This document shows, one piece after another, positions 1-5,789 of a DNA stretch of 14,553 bases. The number at the start of each line of letters is the position of its first letter. The stretch's first letter is position 1. The notes below the pieces were generated by a model. That model made no database searches. It saw nothing but the letters and a program-made list of their open reading frames with translations, and had not been told where the DNA came from. The position numbers were made by a program, and so were the translations under genes. Location of the stretch: positions 1 through 14,553 of the forward strand of contig JAGGRS010000162.1 of the NCBI GenBank assembly GCA_021159475.1. The letters are read 5' to 3'. This stretch comes from Candidatus Methanophagales archaeon. Lineage in GTDB: Archaea; Halobacteriota; Syntropharchaeia; Alkanophagales; Methanospirareceae.

Positions 1-93
1 TGCGGGTGTCCCGGGATAACTGGCAACCACACGGGCACCTGCCTCAAGGATACCTCTTGCAATCGCAGCATTCCCAAGCAAATATTCTCTCAT
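1..93 (-). CDS. iorA: Indolepyruvate ferredoxin oxidoreductase alpha subunit, N-terminal fragment
   Basis: This is the first 31 codons of a leftward gene that leaves the window. The ATG is the complement of 91-93, and an AAGGAG ribosome site (complement of 101-106) sits seven bases upstream. The peptide begins MREYLLGNAAIARGILEAG and continues to a VVASYPGTPA stretch. LLGN-AIARG-LEAG followed by a YPGTP turn is the hallmark N-terminus of IorA, the thiamine-diphosphate subunit that, with IorB, oxidises aryl pyruvates to aryl-acetyl-CoA using ferredoxin in the cytoplasm. It may work in aromatic amino acid breakdown or, in reverse, synthesis. Other 2-oxoacid:ferredoxin oxidoreductase alpha chains share the YPGTP turn, but the LLGN-AIARG start favours IorA. 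The catalytic and cluster-binding parts are outside the window. Confidence 0.85.
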   Translation of the reverse strand, partial: MREYLLGNAAIARGILEAGARVVASYPGTPA

Positions 94-118
94 AACAATA
101 CTCCTTTGTAAGACATTT

Positions 119-133
119 GGCATATATATTTAA
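119..133 (-). promoter_or_regulatory. TATA-like box for iorA
   Basis: The minus strand reads TTAAATATATATG here, about 26-40 bases upstream of the iorA ATG. This is the right composition for an archaeal TBP site and would give a very short leader that starts close to the AAGGAG ribosome site. Prediction from composition and spacing only. Confidence 0.45.
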
Positions 134-166
134 GAGCGGGTGAAAGAGATATCCGGAAAGGAGACA

Positions 167-178
167 TTTATTATAAAA
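167..178 (+). promoter_or_regulatory. TATA-like box for the 61-aa gene
   Basis: TTTATTATAAAA lies about 50 bases before the ATG at 227. An archaeal start site about 26 bases downstream of its centre would fall near 199, leaving a leader of about 27 nt with a GTGAGAG-type ribosome site at 220-226. It is divergent from the iorA promoter, so 94-226 is a two-way intergenic region. Confidence 0.45.
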
Positions 179-226
179 CTATTACTATTGGGATAATAAC
201 CTTAAGGAAATAGGATTGTGTGAGAG

Positions 227-412
227 ATGAGCAGAGGCGAGATTGAAGTGGAGATACGCATAGATGGTGAGGAGATAGAGGTAAACAGGTTCGTGCAGGA
301 GATGATAGGGAATGCGATTGCTGGTGCGATATCTGCGTTAAAGGGTGTAAGAATGGACTGGAATGAGCTAAAGATAACTGTGAATCGCAATCGCAGTGCG
401 AATACAAATTAA
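227..412 (+). CDS. Small conserved-looking protein of unknown function (61 aa)
   Basis: I do not recognise a named family. The product is acidic at the N-terminus (SRGEIEVEIRIDGEEIEVN), where a beta hairpin is likely, followed by a hydrophobic Gly/Ala-rich helix at about residues 22-41 (VQEMIGNAIAGAISALKGV) and a short strand-like end. The pattern of a strand pair, the small helix and LKGV resembles short uncharacterised archaeal proteins, but I cannot name one from memory. ATG at 227 is chosen because GTGAGAG lies directly before it and a TATA-like element lies at 167-178. The frame has a plausible coding composition and its own promoter. The next gene starts 44-47 bases later in the same direction. 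There is no signal peptide and no cysteine. It is probably a real, soluble, small protein. Confidence 0.7.
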   Translation: MSRGEIEVEIRIDGEEIEVNRFVQEMIGNAIAGAISALKGVRMDWNELKITVNRNRSANTN

Positions 413-421
413 ATATAAACC
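406..421 (+). promoter_or_regulatory. TATA-like box for the radical SAM gene
   Basis: AAATTAAATATAAACC overlaps the stop codon of the 61-aa gene. Transcription about 26 bases downstream of its centre would start near 441, just after the G-run at 434-440, giving a leader of under 20 nt. If so, the purine block at 431-440 would not be in the mRNA and the radical SAM message would lack a clear ribosome site. A T5 run at 423-427 could also end the upstream transcript. Confidence 0.35.
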
Positions 422-459
422 ATTTTTCACGGCGAGGGGGTTCTGTAACAGATGCAGTG

Positions 460-2091
460 ATGAGCGTGAAGATAGCGATTCTCGATGGCTATGTGGATGA
501 GCCTTCCTGTCTCGGTGTCCCGCCCTATATCGCACCCTATCCACGCTATATCTGGGGCATGCTCAGAGCGGTAAAGGGCGCAGATTTATCGTGCACCTAT
601 CTCACGATAGACCAGTTCAGAGCCGATGCGCAGCTACGAGCGAGACTCAGGGATTTCAACTTCATGGTCATCATCGCGGGTGCGGTGGTGCCTGGTAAAT
701 ACCTCGGTGGTGTGCCACTAAGGAAGAACGAACTGCCTCAGGTCGCTATTGCGAACCATAACATCCTTGTCGGTCCAATCACGCTGGAATTGAGTAAAGA
801 GGAGCGAGAAAGGCTGACCATGCTCGAAATCATTGATTACCCCTTTGAGGAGCGCCTGTATGAACGCATACTCAGGATAGCCCATGCTAAAACATCAAAA
901 GGAGCAGACCTGAACAGATTTGCACTGCTCGGTGCGGAAGTGGTGCGAAAGCATCCCGATTTCCCTCATCTTATATGCGAGATGGAGACCTACCGGGGCT
1001 GTTACTGGTCAAGATGCTCTTTCTGTATAGAGCGATTCCAGCATAAGTGGATGCGCCCTCCCGAATGCGTTCTCGCGGAATTTGAACGCCTGTATTCCCT
1101 CGGTATACGCCACTTCAGACTCGGTAAGCAATCGGATTTCCTGACCTATATGAGCGACTTCTCCGCTCCGAATCCGAAGCCAGAACCCGAGCGAATGCGG
1201 AATTTCCATATCGCTATCTGGCGCCTGTGCCCCGGAATAAAGACCCTCCATCTCGATAACATCAACCCGAAGACGATTGCAATGCATCCAGTAGAGAGCA
1301 GGGAGGTATTAAAGACGATTGTGGAGTTCCAGACACCGGGCAATGTCGCCGCATTCGGGATGGAGACCGCAGATGAGAAGGTTGTGAATGCGAACAACCT
1401 CGCCGCTCACCCCGATGAGGTCCTCTTCGCTATCTCTATGATGAACACCCTCGGGAGAGCACGTGGGAGAAACGGGATGCCCATACTCCTGCCAGGCTTG
1501 AACTTCGTAGCCGGGCTGAAAGGAGAGACCAAAAAGACCTTCGAGCTGAACTATGAGTTCCTGCAGGGGCTCCTGCGTCGGGACCTGCTCATTCGTAGAA
1601 TCAATATCCGGCAGGTGAAGATACTCCCGCATACGCCCATCGCTGAGTTTGGCGATAGAAACGTGAAACGGCATAAGCGCTACTTCAAATTGTTCAAGAG
1701 AAGGGTTCGTGAGAATATAGACCGAGAAATGCTCAAACGAATCATCCCCTCTGGCACTGTGCTCAGAGACCTGAGATGCGAATCTCAAGCGGGTAAAATC
1801 ACCTTCGCCCGGCAACTGGGCTCTTATCCTATCCTCGTTGGCGTTATCGGTCAGTATAAGCGCAATCAAATAATAGATGCGAAGGTGATAGACTACGGGA
1901 TGCGTTCCATTACGGCAATTGAGTATCCACTGCCGATAAATGCAGCTAAGATGTATCAAATAGAGGCGATACCGGGTATTGGTGCACGTAATGCCGCGCG
2001 AATAATCAAGAGTAGACCATTCAGCAGTATGGAGGAATTAAACCGTGCCACGGGGTTATTATGCAAATTAAGGGATTTCATATCTATCTGA
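460..2091 (+). CDS. Radical SAM enzyme with C-terminal helix-hairpin-helix (COG1031-like)
   Basis: A 543-aa protein. Residues 1-140 look like a Rossmann, B12-binding-like domain (VKIAILDGYVDEP start). The radical SAM core follows, with cluster cysteines C181, C186 and C189 in GCYWSRCSFC, that is CX4CX2C, not the usual CX3CX2C. Residues about 425-495 are beta-rich and TRAM-like. The end (about 500-533) has a helix-hairpin-helix, AIPGIGARNAARIIKSRPF, as in nucleic-acid-binding proteins. This order matches the uncharacterised archaeal group 'radical SAM enzyme with C-terminal helix-hairpin-helix motif' (COG1031). The substrate is unknown; the TRAM-like and HhH parts suggest RNA or DNA. GTG at 457 immediately precedes the chosen ATG and cannot be excluded; no strong ribosome site decides between them. 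Its 3' end overlaps glyS by 8 bp, convergently. Confidence 0.85.
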   Translation: MSVKIAILDGYVDEPSCLGVPPYIAPYPRYIWGMLRAVKGADLSCTYLTIDQFRADAQLRARLRDFNFMVIIAGAVVPGKYLGGVPLRKNELPQVAIANHNILVGPITLELSKEERERLTMLEIIDYPFEERLYERILRIAHAKTSKGADLNRFALLGAEVVRKHPDFPHLICEMETYRGCYWSRCSFCIERFQHKWMRPPECVLAEFERLYSLGIRHFRLGKQSDFLTYMSDFSAPNPKPEPERMRNFHIAIWRLCPGIKTLHLDNINPKTIAMHPVESREVLKTIVEFQTPGNVAAFGMETADEKVVNANNLAAHPDEVLFAISMMNTLGRARGRNGMPILLPGLNFVAGLKGETKKTFELNYEFLQGLLRRDLLIRRINIRQVKILPHTPIAEFGDRNVKRHKRYFKLFKRRVRENIDREMLKRIIPSGTVLRDLRCESQAGKITFARQLGSYPILVGVIGQYKRNQIIDAKVIDYGMRSITAIEYPLPINAAKMYQIEAIPGIGARNAARIIKSRPFSSMEELNRATGLLCKLRDFISI

Positions 2092-3511
2092 GGAACTTCT
2101 TGAGCTCACCCGATAACTCATCTATCTTAACCCTGCGCTGCTGCATCGTGTCCCTGTCCCTTATCGTGACGGTGTCATCCTCCAGAGTCTGATAGTCTAT
2201 GGTGATGCAATAGGGCGTGCCTATCTCATCCTGACGCCTGTATCGCCTGCCTATACTGCCGGAATCGTCATAGTCCACATATACCAGCTCGCGCTTCAAC
2301 CCTTGAAATACCTCCTTCGCTCTCATCTTCAGCTCCTCCCGGTTGAGTAACGGGAACACAGCCGCTTTTATCGGTGCAAGTCCCGGTATTAAGCGCAATA
2401 CTCGCCTGTTCTCCTTTCCCACTCGCTCCTCCGCGAACCCACTCTCAAGCAATGCATAAATTATCCGGTCTATACCATAAGAGGGCTCTATCACATGCGG
2501 GATTATCTTACCATCCGGGGCATGCAGACCCATCTCCACCTTCGATGCGGCGGCATGCGCCGAGAGGTCATAATCGCCTCTATCTGCAATACCTACTATC
2601 TCCATCCAGCCGTATCTCGCACTTAAGAACTCAGCATCCCAGCAGTCGCGCGCATAGTGCGCCATCTCGTCCTTCCTGTGCTGCCTGAACCTCAACCGCT
2701 CTGAGGGAATGCCAACCTTCTCCAGGAACTCCTTCACCTTCGCTATATGATAGCCCAGATACTCATTCGCGATTATGCCACTTCTAACTGCATCATCAAG
2801 GCTCATCACACCCTCTTCTCCCTCCGCAGGGTTCAGCATTATCTCGGTGGCTTTGACCGCGTCGAAGCCGGGATGTGAGTTCTTATCGCGCGGGTCAACA
2901 AAGACCTCAACCTCTGCGAGTGTGAATTCCCTCAATCTTATGAGGCTCTGTCGCGGTGAAATCTCGTTTCTATACGCCTTACCCACCTGTATAACACCAA
3001 AAGGCAGTTTATCGCGGTTGAACCTGAGCAGCCTCTGGAAATTGACAAAAATCCCCTGCGCAGTCTCCGGTCGCAGATACGCCTCGCCCTTAGCATCCAT
3101 CTTCGGCACGCCTATCCTCGTCTTAAACATCAGATTGAACTCACCCGCCGGTTCCAGCTCGCCACCACATTCGGGGCATTTACCGCCGGCTACTATCTCA
3201 TCGTCAATGCGAAAGAATCTATTGCAGTTCTTGCACACCACCGTGGAATCAGTGAAGCAATCAAGATGCCCGGATGCCTTGAATACCGCGCCGGGTGCTA
3301 TATTCGGGCTCTCTATCTCAAAAAACCCCTCAAGCGAATAGAAGAGTCGCCATTCCGCCTCTAACTGCCGCTTCAATCGCGCACCGAGTGGACCATAATC
3401 ATAAAAGCCAGAAGAGCCACCGTATAACTCATAAGCCCGCCATAAGAAACCCCTCCGTCTTGCAAGCTCCTCCACTCTATCCTCCCTATCCCTGTCCACT
3501 CTACCCTTCAC
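2084..3511 (-). CDS. glyS: Glycyl-tRNA synthetase, class II, archaeal/eukaryotic type
   Basis: Charges tRNA-Gly with glycine in the cytoplasm. The 475-aa protein opens with the family signature ARRRGFLWRAYELYGG...DYGPLG (residues 17-43), which contributes to the catalytic face. A four-cysteine ribbon is seen at C93, C96, C112 and C115. Class II motif 2 is AYRNEISPRQSLIRLREFT (about 179-197) and motif 3 is EPSYGIDRIIYALLE (342-356). The anticodon-binding domain occupies about 378-470 (APIKAAVFPLL to the C-terminus). It is shorter than many archaeal or eukaryotic homologues (roughly 550-600 aa), so insertions are reduced, but no core motif is missing. The start is GTG at 3511, two bases past the stop of the upstream gene; a second GTG at 3499 is an alternative, and conservation only begins after it. 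Last gene of the leftward cluster. Confidence 0.95.
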   Translation of the reverse strand: MKGRVDRDREDRVEELARRRGFLWRAYELYGGSSGFYDYGPLGARLKRQLEAEWRLFYSLEGFFEIESPNIAPGAVFKASGHLDCFTDSTVVCKNCNRFFRIDDEIVAGGKCPECGGELEPAGEFNLMFKTRIGVPKMDAKGEAYLRPETAQGIFVNFQRLLRFNRDKLPFGVIQVGKAYRNEISPRQSLIRLREFTLAEVEVFVDPRDKNSHPGFDAVKATEIMLNPAEGEEGVMSLDDAVRSGIIANEYLGYHIAKVKEFLEKVGIPSERLRFRQHRKDEMAHYARDCWDAEFLSARYGWMEIVGIADRGDYDLSAHAAASKVEMGLHAPDGKIIPHVIEPSYGIDRIIYALLESGFAEERVGKENRRVLRLIPGLAPIKAAVFPLLNREELKMRAKEVFQGLKRELVYVDYDDSGSIGRRYRRQDEIGTPYCITIDYQTLEDDTVTIRDRDTMQQRRVKIDELSGELKKFLR

Positions 3512-3512
3512 T

Positions 3513-3962
3513 CTACCCCACTTGCGTCTCGTTCTTTATCTTATCCCACAGCTTGTTGCTGTCCCTGAGCTCTGCACTACCGAGCAATGCAAGTTTTATC
3601 GCCTCAGCCACGTGCTCACGCTGCTTGTCGCTCAGATATACATTGGATTCGTTGTAAGATTGCTCAAAGTATCTGAGTCCCTTCAGGAGATGGTCATGCA
3701 TCTCCTTGAAACGTTCCGGCGCCTTTATATATTCCGCTTCGCTCAATGTGCTCTTCACGGTCTCCCTGCATTTCCGCATCTCCTCCTCGTATCTCCTCTC
3801 GCTTATCTTCTCCCAGAAGAAATCGTGCATGACTCCTATCCCGTCTATAGCCTTTGTTATCTCACCCAGCAGGTCTGAACAGCTCATCAGATAGAACTTC
3901 TCATCCTCGTTCATGTCATATCTGGGTCTACGCTGCTTGAAGAGCCCCCCTATCACTATCAT
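3513..3962 (-). CDS. Unknown helical protein between glyS and a CBS protein (149 aa)
   Basis: I do not recognise this family. After a short hydrophobic start (MIVIGGLFKQRRPRYD) the rest appears almost wholly alpha-helical and charged, with helices at about residues 20-45, 50-75, 80-105 and 112-140. There are two cysteines (in LMSCSDLL and MRKCRETV), no membrane segment and no metal motif. The start is chosen at ATG 3962 because AGGTGAT, a near-perfect Shine-Dalgarno match, ends a few bases before it. In-frame GTG 3971 and ATG 3968 lie within that site and would add up to three residues. It begins 28 bases after the CBS gene and abuts glyS, so it is almost certainly co-transcribed with both. 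A translation-related or regulatory accessory role is only a guess from position. Confidence 0.75.
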   Translation of the reverse strand: MIVIGGLFKQRRPRYDMNEDEKFYLMSCSDLLGEITKAIDGIGVMHDFFWEKISERRYEEEMRKCRETVKSTLSEAEYIKAPERFKEMHDHLLKGLRYFEQSYNESNVYLSDKQREHVAEAIKLALLGSAELRDSNKLWDKIKNETQVG

Positions 3963-3990
3963 TTCCATCACCTGCCTATACTATATCTAT

Positions 3991-4845
3991 CTATACCAAA
4001 ACCTTAAGAAGGTTTCTATCAAATAGTAAACCCACCAGTTTACCACGTGCGGAGATAACGGGAAGCTGGTCAAACTTGTTCTTACTCATCACTCCCGCAC
4101 ATTCGCTCACCGTTGAGTTGCGTGCCGCAGTTATTACCCCCTTCACCATTACCTCCTTCACCGGTCGCTTCGGTAAGCTTATCTTTGATACACTGTAATA
4201 CAACTTCAGTGTATCCCTCATGCCCTCCCATCTCCATTCGTCCTCATCCGCGCCTAAGGAGAGGTCAGAATCCTCTGTGTTATCCTCTATTATCGCGGCA
4301 TTTATCAGGTCACGGTCGGTCATAAGCCCGACCAGTTCAAGCTCGGTATTCAGGACTGGCACTGCTTTTACATTCGCAAGCTCCATTATCCGACCCACCA
4401 CCGATAGGGGTGTCTCATCCCATACAGCTACGGTCTCATCAGCTATGTAATCGCCTATCGGCTCAGTAATGCCCATATCTGCTATCACCCGAACTATATC
4501 AGCAACAGAGATTATACCAACGAGCCTATCACCTTCCACAACGGGCAAGCGCCGTATCTTCTTCGTCAGCATAAGCCTTGATGCTTCGGCTACGCTCGCA
4601 TCAGGACCGATGGTGAAGGGGTTCCTGGTCATCAGTAGCGCTATTTGCTCCTCATTTGGATTCTTCAATACGTCCTGCCTCGTTACTATGCCCACCAACT
4701 TACCGTCCTTTACCACGGGAACACCGGAGATATACCTCGATTTGCAAATCGCCATCAACTCCTCTCGCGTCCCCGGAACCGTTACATAGGCAACATCTTC
4801 CACCATCACATCCCTTACTTTTATCTCCCACCCCTTCTCCTTCAT
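3991..4845 (-). CDS. Protein with four CBS domains
   Basis: A 284-aa soluble protein made of CBS modules, which typically bind adenine nucleotides or S-adenosylmethionine and act as energy or metabolite sensors. CBS1 spans about residues 8-62 (VRDVMVEDV...LVGIVTRQDVL), CBS2 about 68-125 (LLMTRNPFTI...LVGIISVADIV), CBS3 about 130-185 (DYIADETVAV...LVGLMTDRDLI) and CBS4 about 227-284 (VKEVMVKGVI...LVGLLFDRNLL). An acidic linker (about 186-205) separates the first three from the fourth. No fused enzyme or DNA-binding domain is visible, so the partner is unknown. ATG 4845 is preceded by GGAGAGGAAGAG, a strong ribosome site. It sits in the translation cluster, 31 bases after the EF-like gene, which suggests it senses cellular energy state in that setting (inference). 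Confidence 0.9.
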   Translation of the reverse strand: MKEKGWEIKVRDVMVEDVAYVTVPGTREELMAICKSRYISGVPVVKDGKLVGIVTRQDVLKNPNEEQIALLMTRNPFTIGPDASVAEASRLMLTKKIRRLPVVEGDRLVGIISVADIVRVIADMGITEPIGDYIADETVAVWDETPLSVVGRIMELANVKAVPVLNTELELVGLMTDRDLINAAIIEDNTEDSDLSLGADEDEWRWEGMRDTLKLYYSVSKISLPKRPVKEVMVKGVITAARNSTVSECAGVMSKNKFDQLPVISARGKLVGLLFDRNLLKVLV

Positions 4846-4876
4846 CTCTTCCTCTCCACCTTTACCCTATCCCGCT

Positions 4877-5137
4877 CTATTCTTCTCCTATCCTGTATAC
4901 ACTGTCATTGGGTCTCACCCTCTCTTTCACCTTCAATCCTATTGCCTGCCCCATCGTGGCAGTCTCCACCTTCTCCTTGTCTATCTCCATTGACTCCACC
5001 TGCTGCTCGAAGGATGTAGTTGCACCCTCTATCCTTATCTTATCGCCTATCCTTATCTCATCTTGCAATTCCACCACAGCAACGCCTATCTTCGGGAAAT
5101 AATGCGTTATCTTACCTATCAACTTCTTATCCGCCAT
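4877..5137 (-). CDS. EF-Tu domain-2-like small translation protein (86 aa)
   Basis: A small single-domain protein with the beta-barrel pattern of domain 2 of translational GTPases: IGKITHYFPKIGVAVVELQ (about residues 7-25), IRIGDKIRIEG (28-38), then QQVESMEIDKEKVETATMGQAIGLKV (about 45-70) and a closing VRPNDSVYRI strand. The G-domain is absent by nature, not by truncation: the ORF has its own start and stop. Archaeal genomes commonly carry such stand-alone proteins, annotated as translation elongation factor-like; their exact role is not established to my knowledge. ATG 5137 lies 58 bases after the aIF5A gene, with a GGGTGGG block about 11 bases before the start. Co-occurrence with aIF5A and glyS supports a role near the ribosome. 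Confidence 0.85.
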   Translation of the reverse strand: MADKKLIGKITHYFPKIGVAVVELQDEIRIGDKIRIEGATTSFEQQVESMEIDKEKVETATMGQAIGLKVKERVRPNDSVYRIGEE

Positions 5138-5195
5138 CTTTATCTATCCCACCCTTGATTTAGTCACAGTTACCTCATTACCTTACTTACCACCA

Positions 5196-5585
5196 CTATC
5201 TTATATCTATCTTGTATCTCCCTTCATAATGCAAGAATGGTATCTCCTTACCCGGCTCAATCCTACCCTTCTCCTTCAATTCCTCCGGTAACTTTATCTC
5301 AATCGTTGAATAATCTTCCAAATCCATAACCTGCACCGTGTCATCGGTGATAGAAAGCACCTGACCGCTTCTGCGCTCTATCACGGGCACGTATATCTTC
5401 GCAGTAACTGGCTGAATCGCAGTCCTCTTCTGCGAATCGAATACACCTATCCCTTCTATCCGCGCCTTCGCCGCTCCATGCTTACCCGGCTTCGATGTCG
5501 TTATGCTCACTATCGTGCACGGCTCATCATCTATCACGACATACCTACCCTCTTTTAGTGTCCTTACTTCAGTCTGCTCCTTCAT
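5196..5585 (-). CDS. eif5A: Translation factor aIF5A (hypusine-containing)
   Basis: Archaeal counterpart of eIF5A/EF-P, which binds the ribosome E-site region and relieves stalling at difficult peptide bonds. The 129-aa size is normal. The N-terminal SH3-like domain carries the modification loop TTSKPGKHGAAK; by family homology K35 (in PGKHG) is the lysine converted to hypusine or deoxyhypusine by deoxyhypusine synthase. The C-terminal OB fold (about 70-129) begins near ERRSGQVLSITDD. ATG 5585 follows a GGGGAG ribosome site at five bases' spacing. It is the first clear gene of the leftward cluster and is preceded by a leader of about 130-150 nt containing a possible tiny ORF. No departure from the family is seen. 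Confidence 0.96.
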   Translation of the reverse strand: MKEQTEVRTLKEGRYVVIDDEPCTIVSITTSKPGKHGAAKARIEGIGVFDSQKRTAIQPVTAKIYVPVIERRSGQVLSITDDTVQVMDLEDYSTIEIKLPEELKEKGRIEPGKEIPFLHYEGRYKIDIR

Positions 5586-5602
5586 TTCTACTCCCCTTTA
5601 CC

Positions 5603-5689
5603 TTACTTCTTATATCGCATCTTCTTTCTTCGCTTCTTCAATTTATGCTTCCGCATCTTCGCTATCTTCCTCTTCTTTCCGCAGGGAAT
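5603..5689 (-). CDS. Possible tiny, highly basic ribosomal-type ORF in the aIF5A leader
   Basis: On the minus strand a frame is open from a stop at 5744-5746 to a TAA at 5603-5605, ending 17 bases before aIF5A. Its last 28 codons read IPCGKKRKIAKM then RKHKLKKRRKKMRYKK. The Lys/Arg density and the KM-x2-HK-x2-KRRKKMR pattern recall tiny rRNA-binding proteins (eL41, or the bS22/mS38 AURKAIP1-COX24 group). No ATG, GTG or TTG lies in frame upstream; the first in-frame ATG (5656) leaves only 17 aa. The start given is an ATT at 5689, chosen because AGGTGGTGAG, a good Shine-Dalgarno-like block, lies just upstream. Purine-rich coding bias could produce such a frame by chance, so this is tentative. 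Confidence 0.35.
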   Translation of the reverse strand: MPCGKKRKIAKMRKHKLKKRRKKMRYKK

Positions 5690-5753
5690 TTTGCACTCAC
5701 CACCTATCTGTATCTTTCTTTTTACTTCTCCGTATTTCGTATATTAAATTACT

Positions 5754-5765
5754 CTTTATATTTAA
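5754..5765. promoter_or_regulatory. Shared, near-symmetrical TATA element of a divergent promoter
   Basis: CTTTATATTTAA reads as TTTATATTT on the plus strand and AAATATAAA on the minus strand. Rightward, its centre is about 31 bases before ATG 5790, placing the start site within a few bases of that ATG (leaderless or nearly so). Leftward, it would start transcription near 5732, leaving a long leader before aIF5A. A second minus-strand candidate, TTTAATATA at 5740-5748, is adjacent. Predicted from sequence only. Confidence 0.5.
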
Positions 5766-5789
5766 TTGCCTAACGTAATAAGAAGAGAG

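Noticed and set aside
1309..1959. Long 216-codon open frame on the minus strand inside the radical SAM gene
   Set aside because: It lies wholly antisense to a gene with clear domain homology, and its product has no recognisable motif. Purine-rich coding strands keep such shadows open.
2775..3341. 188-codon plus-strand frame inside glyS
   Set aside because: Ser/Leu/Pro-rich shadow of the glyS coding strand, with no ribosome site or homology.
5766..5789. TTG start adding eight residues to the three-repeat protein
   Set aside because: It lies directly at the edge of the predicted TATA element and upstream of the predicted transcription start, with no ribosome site before it.
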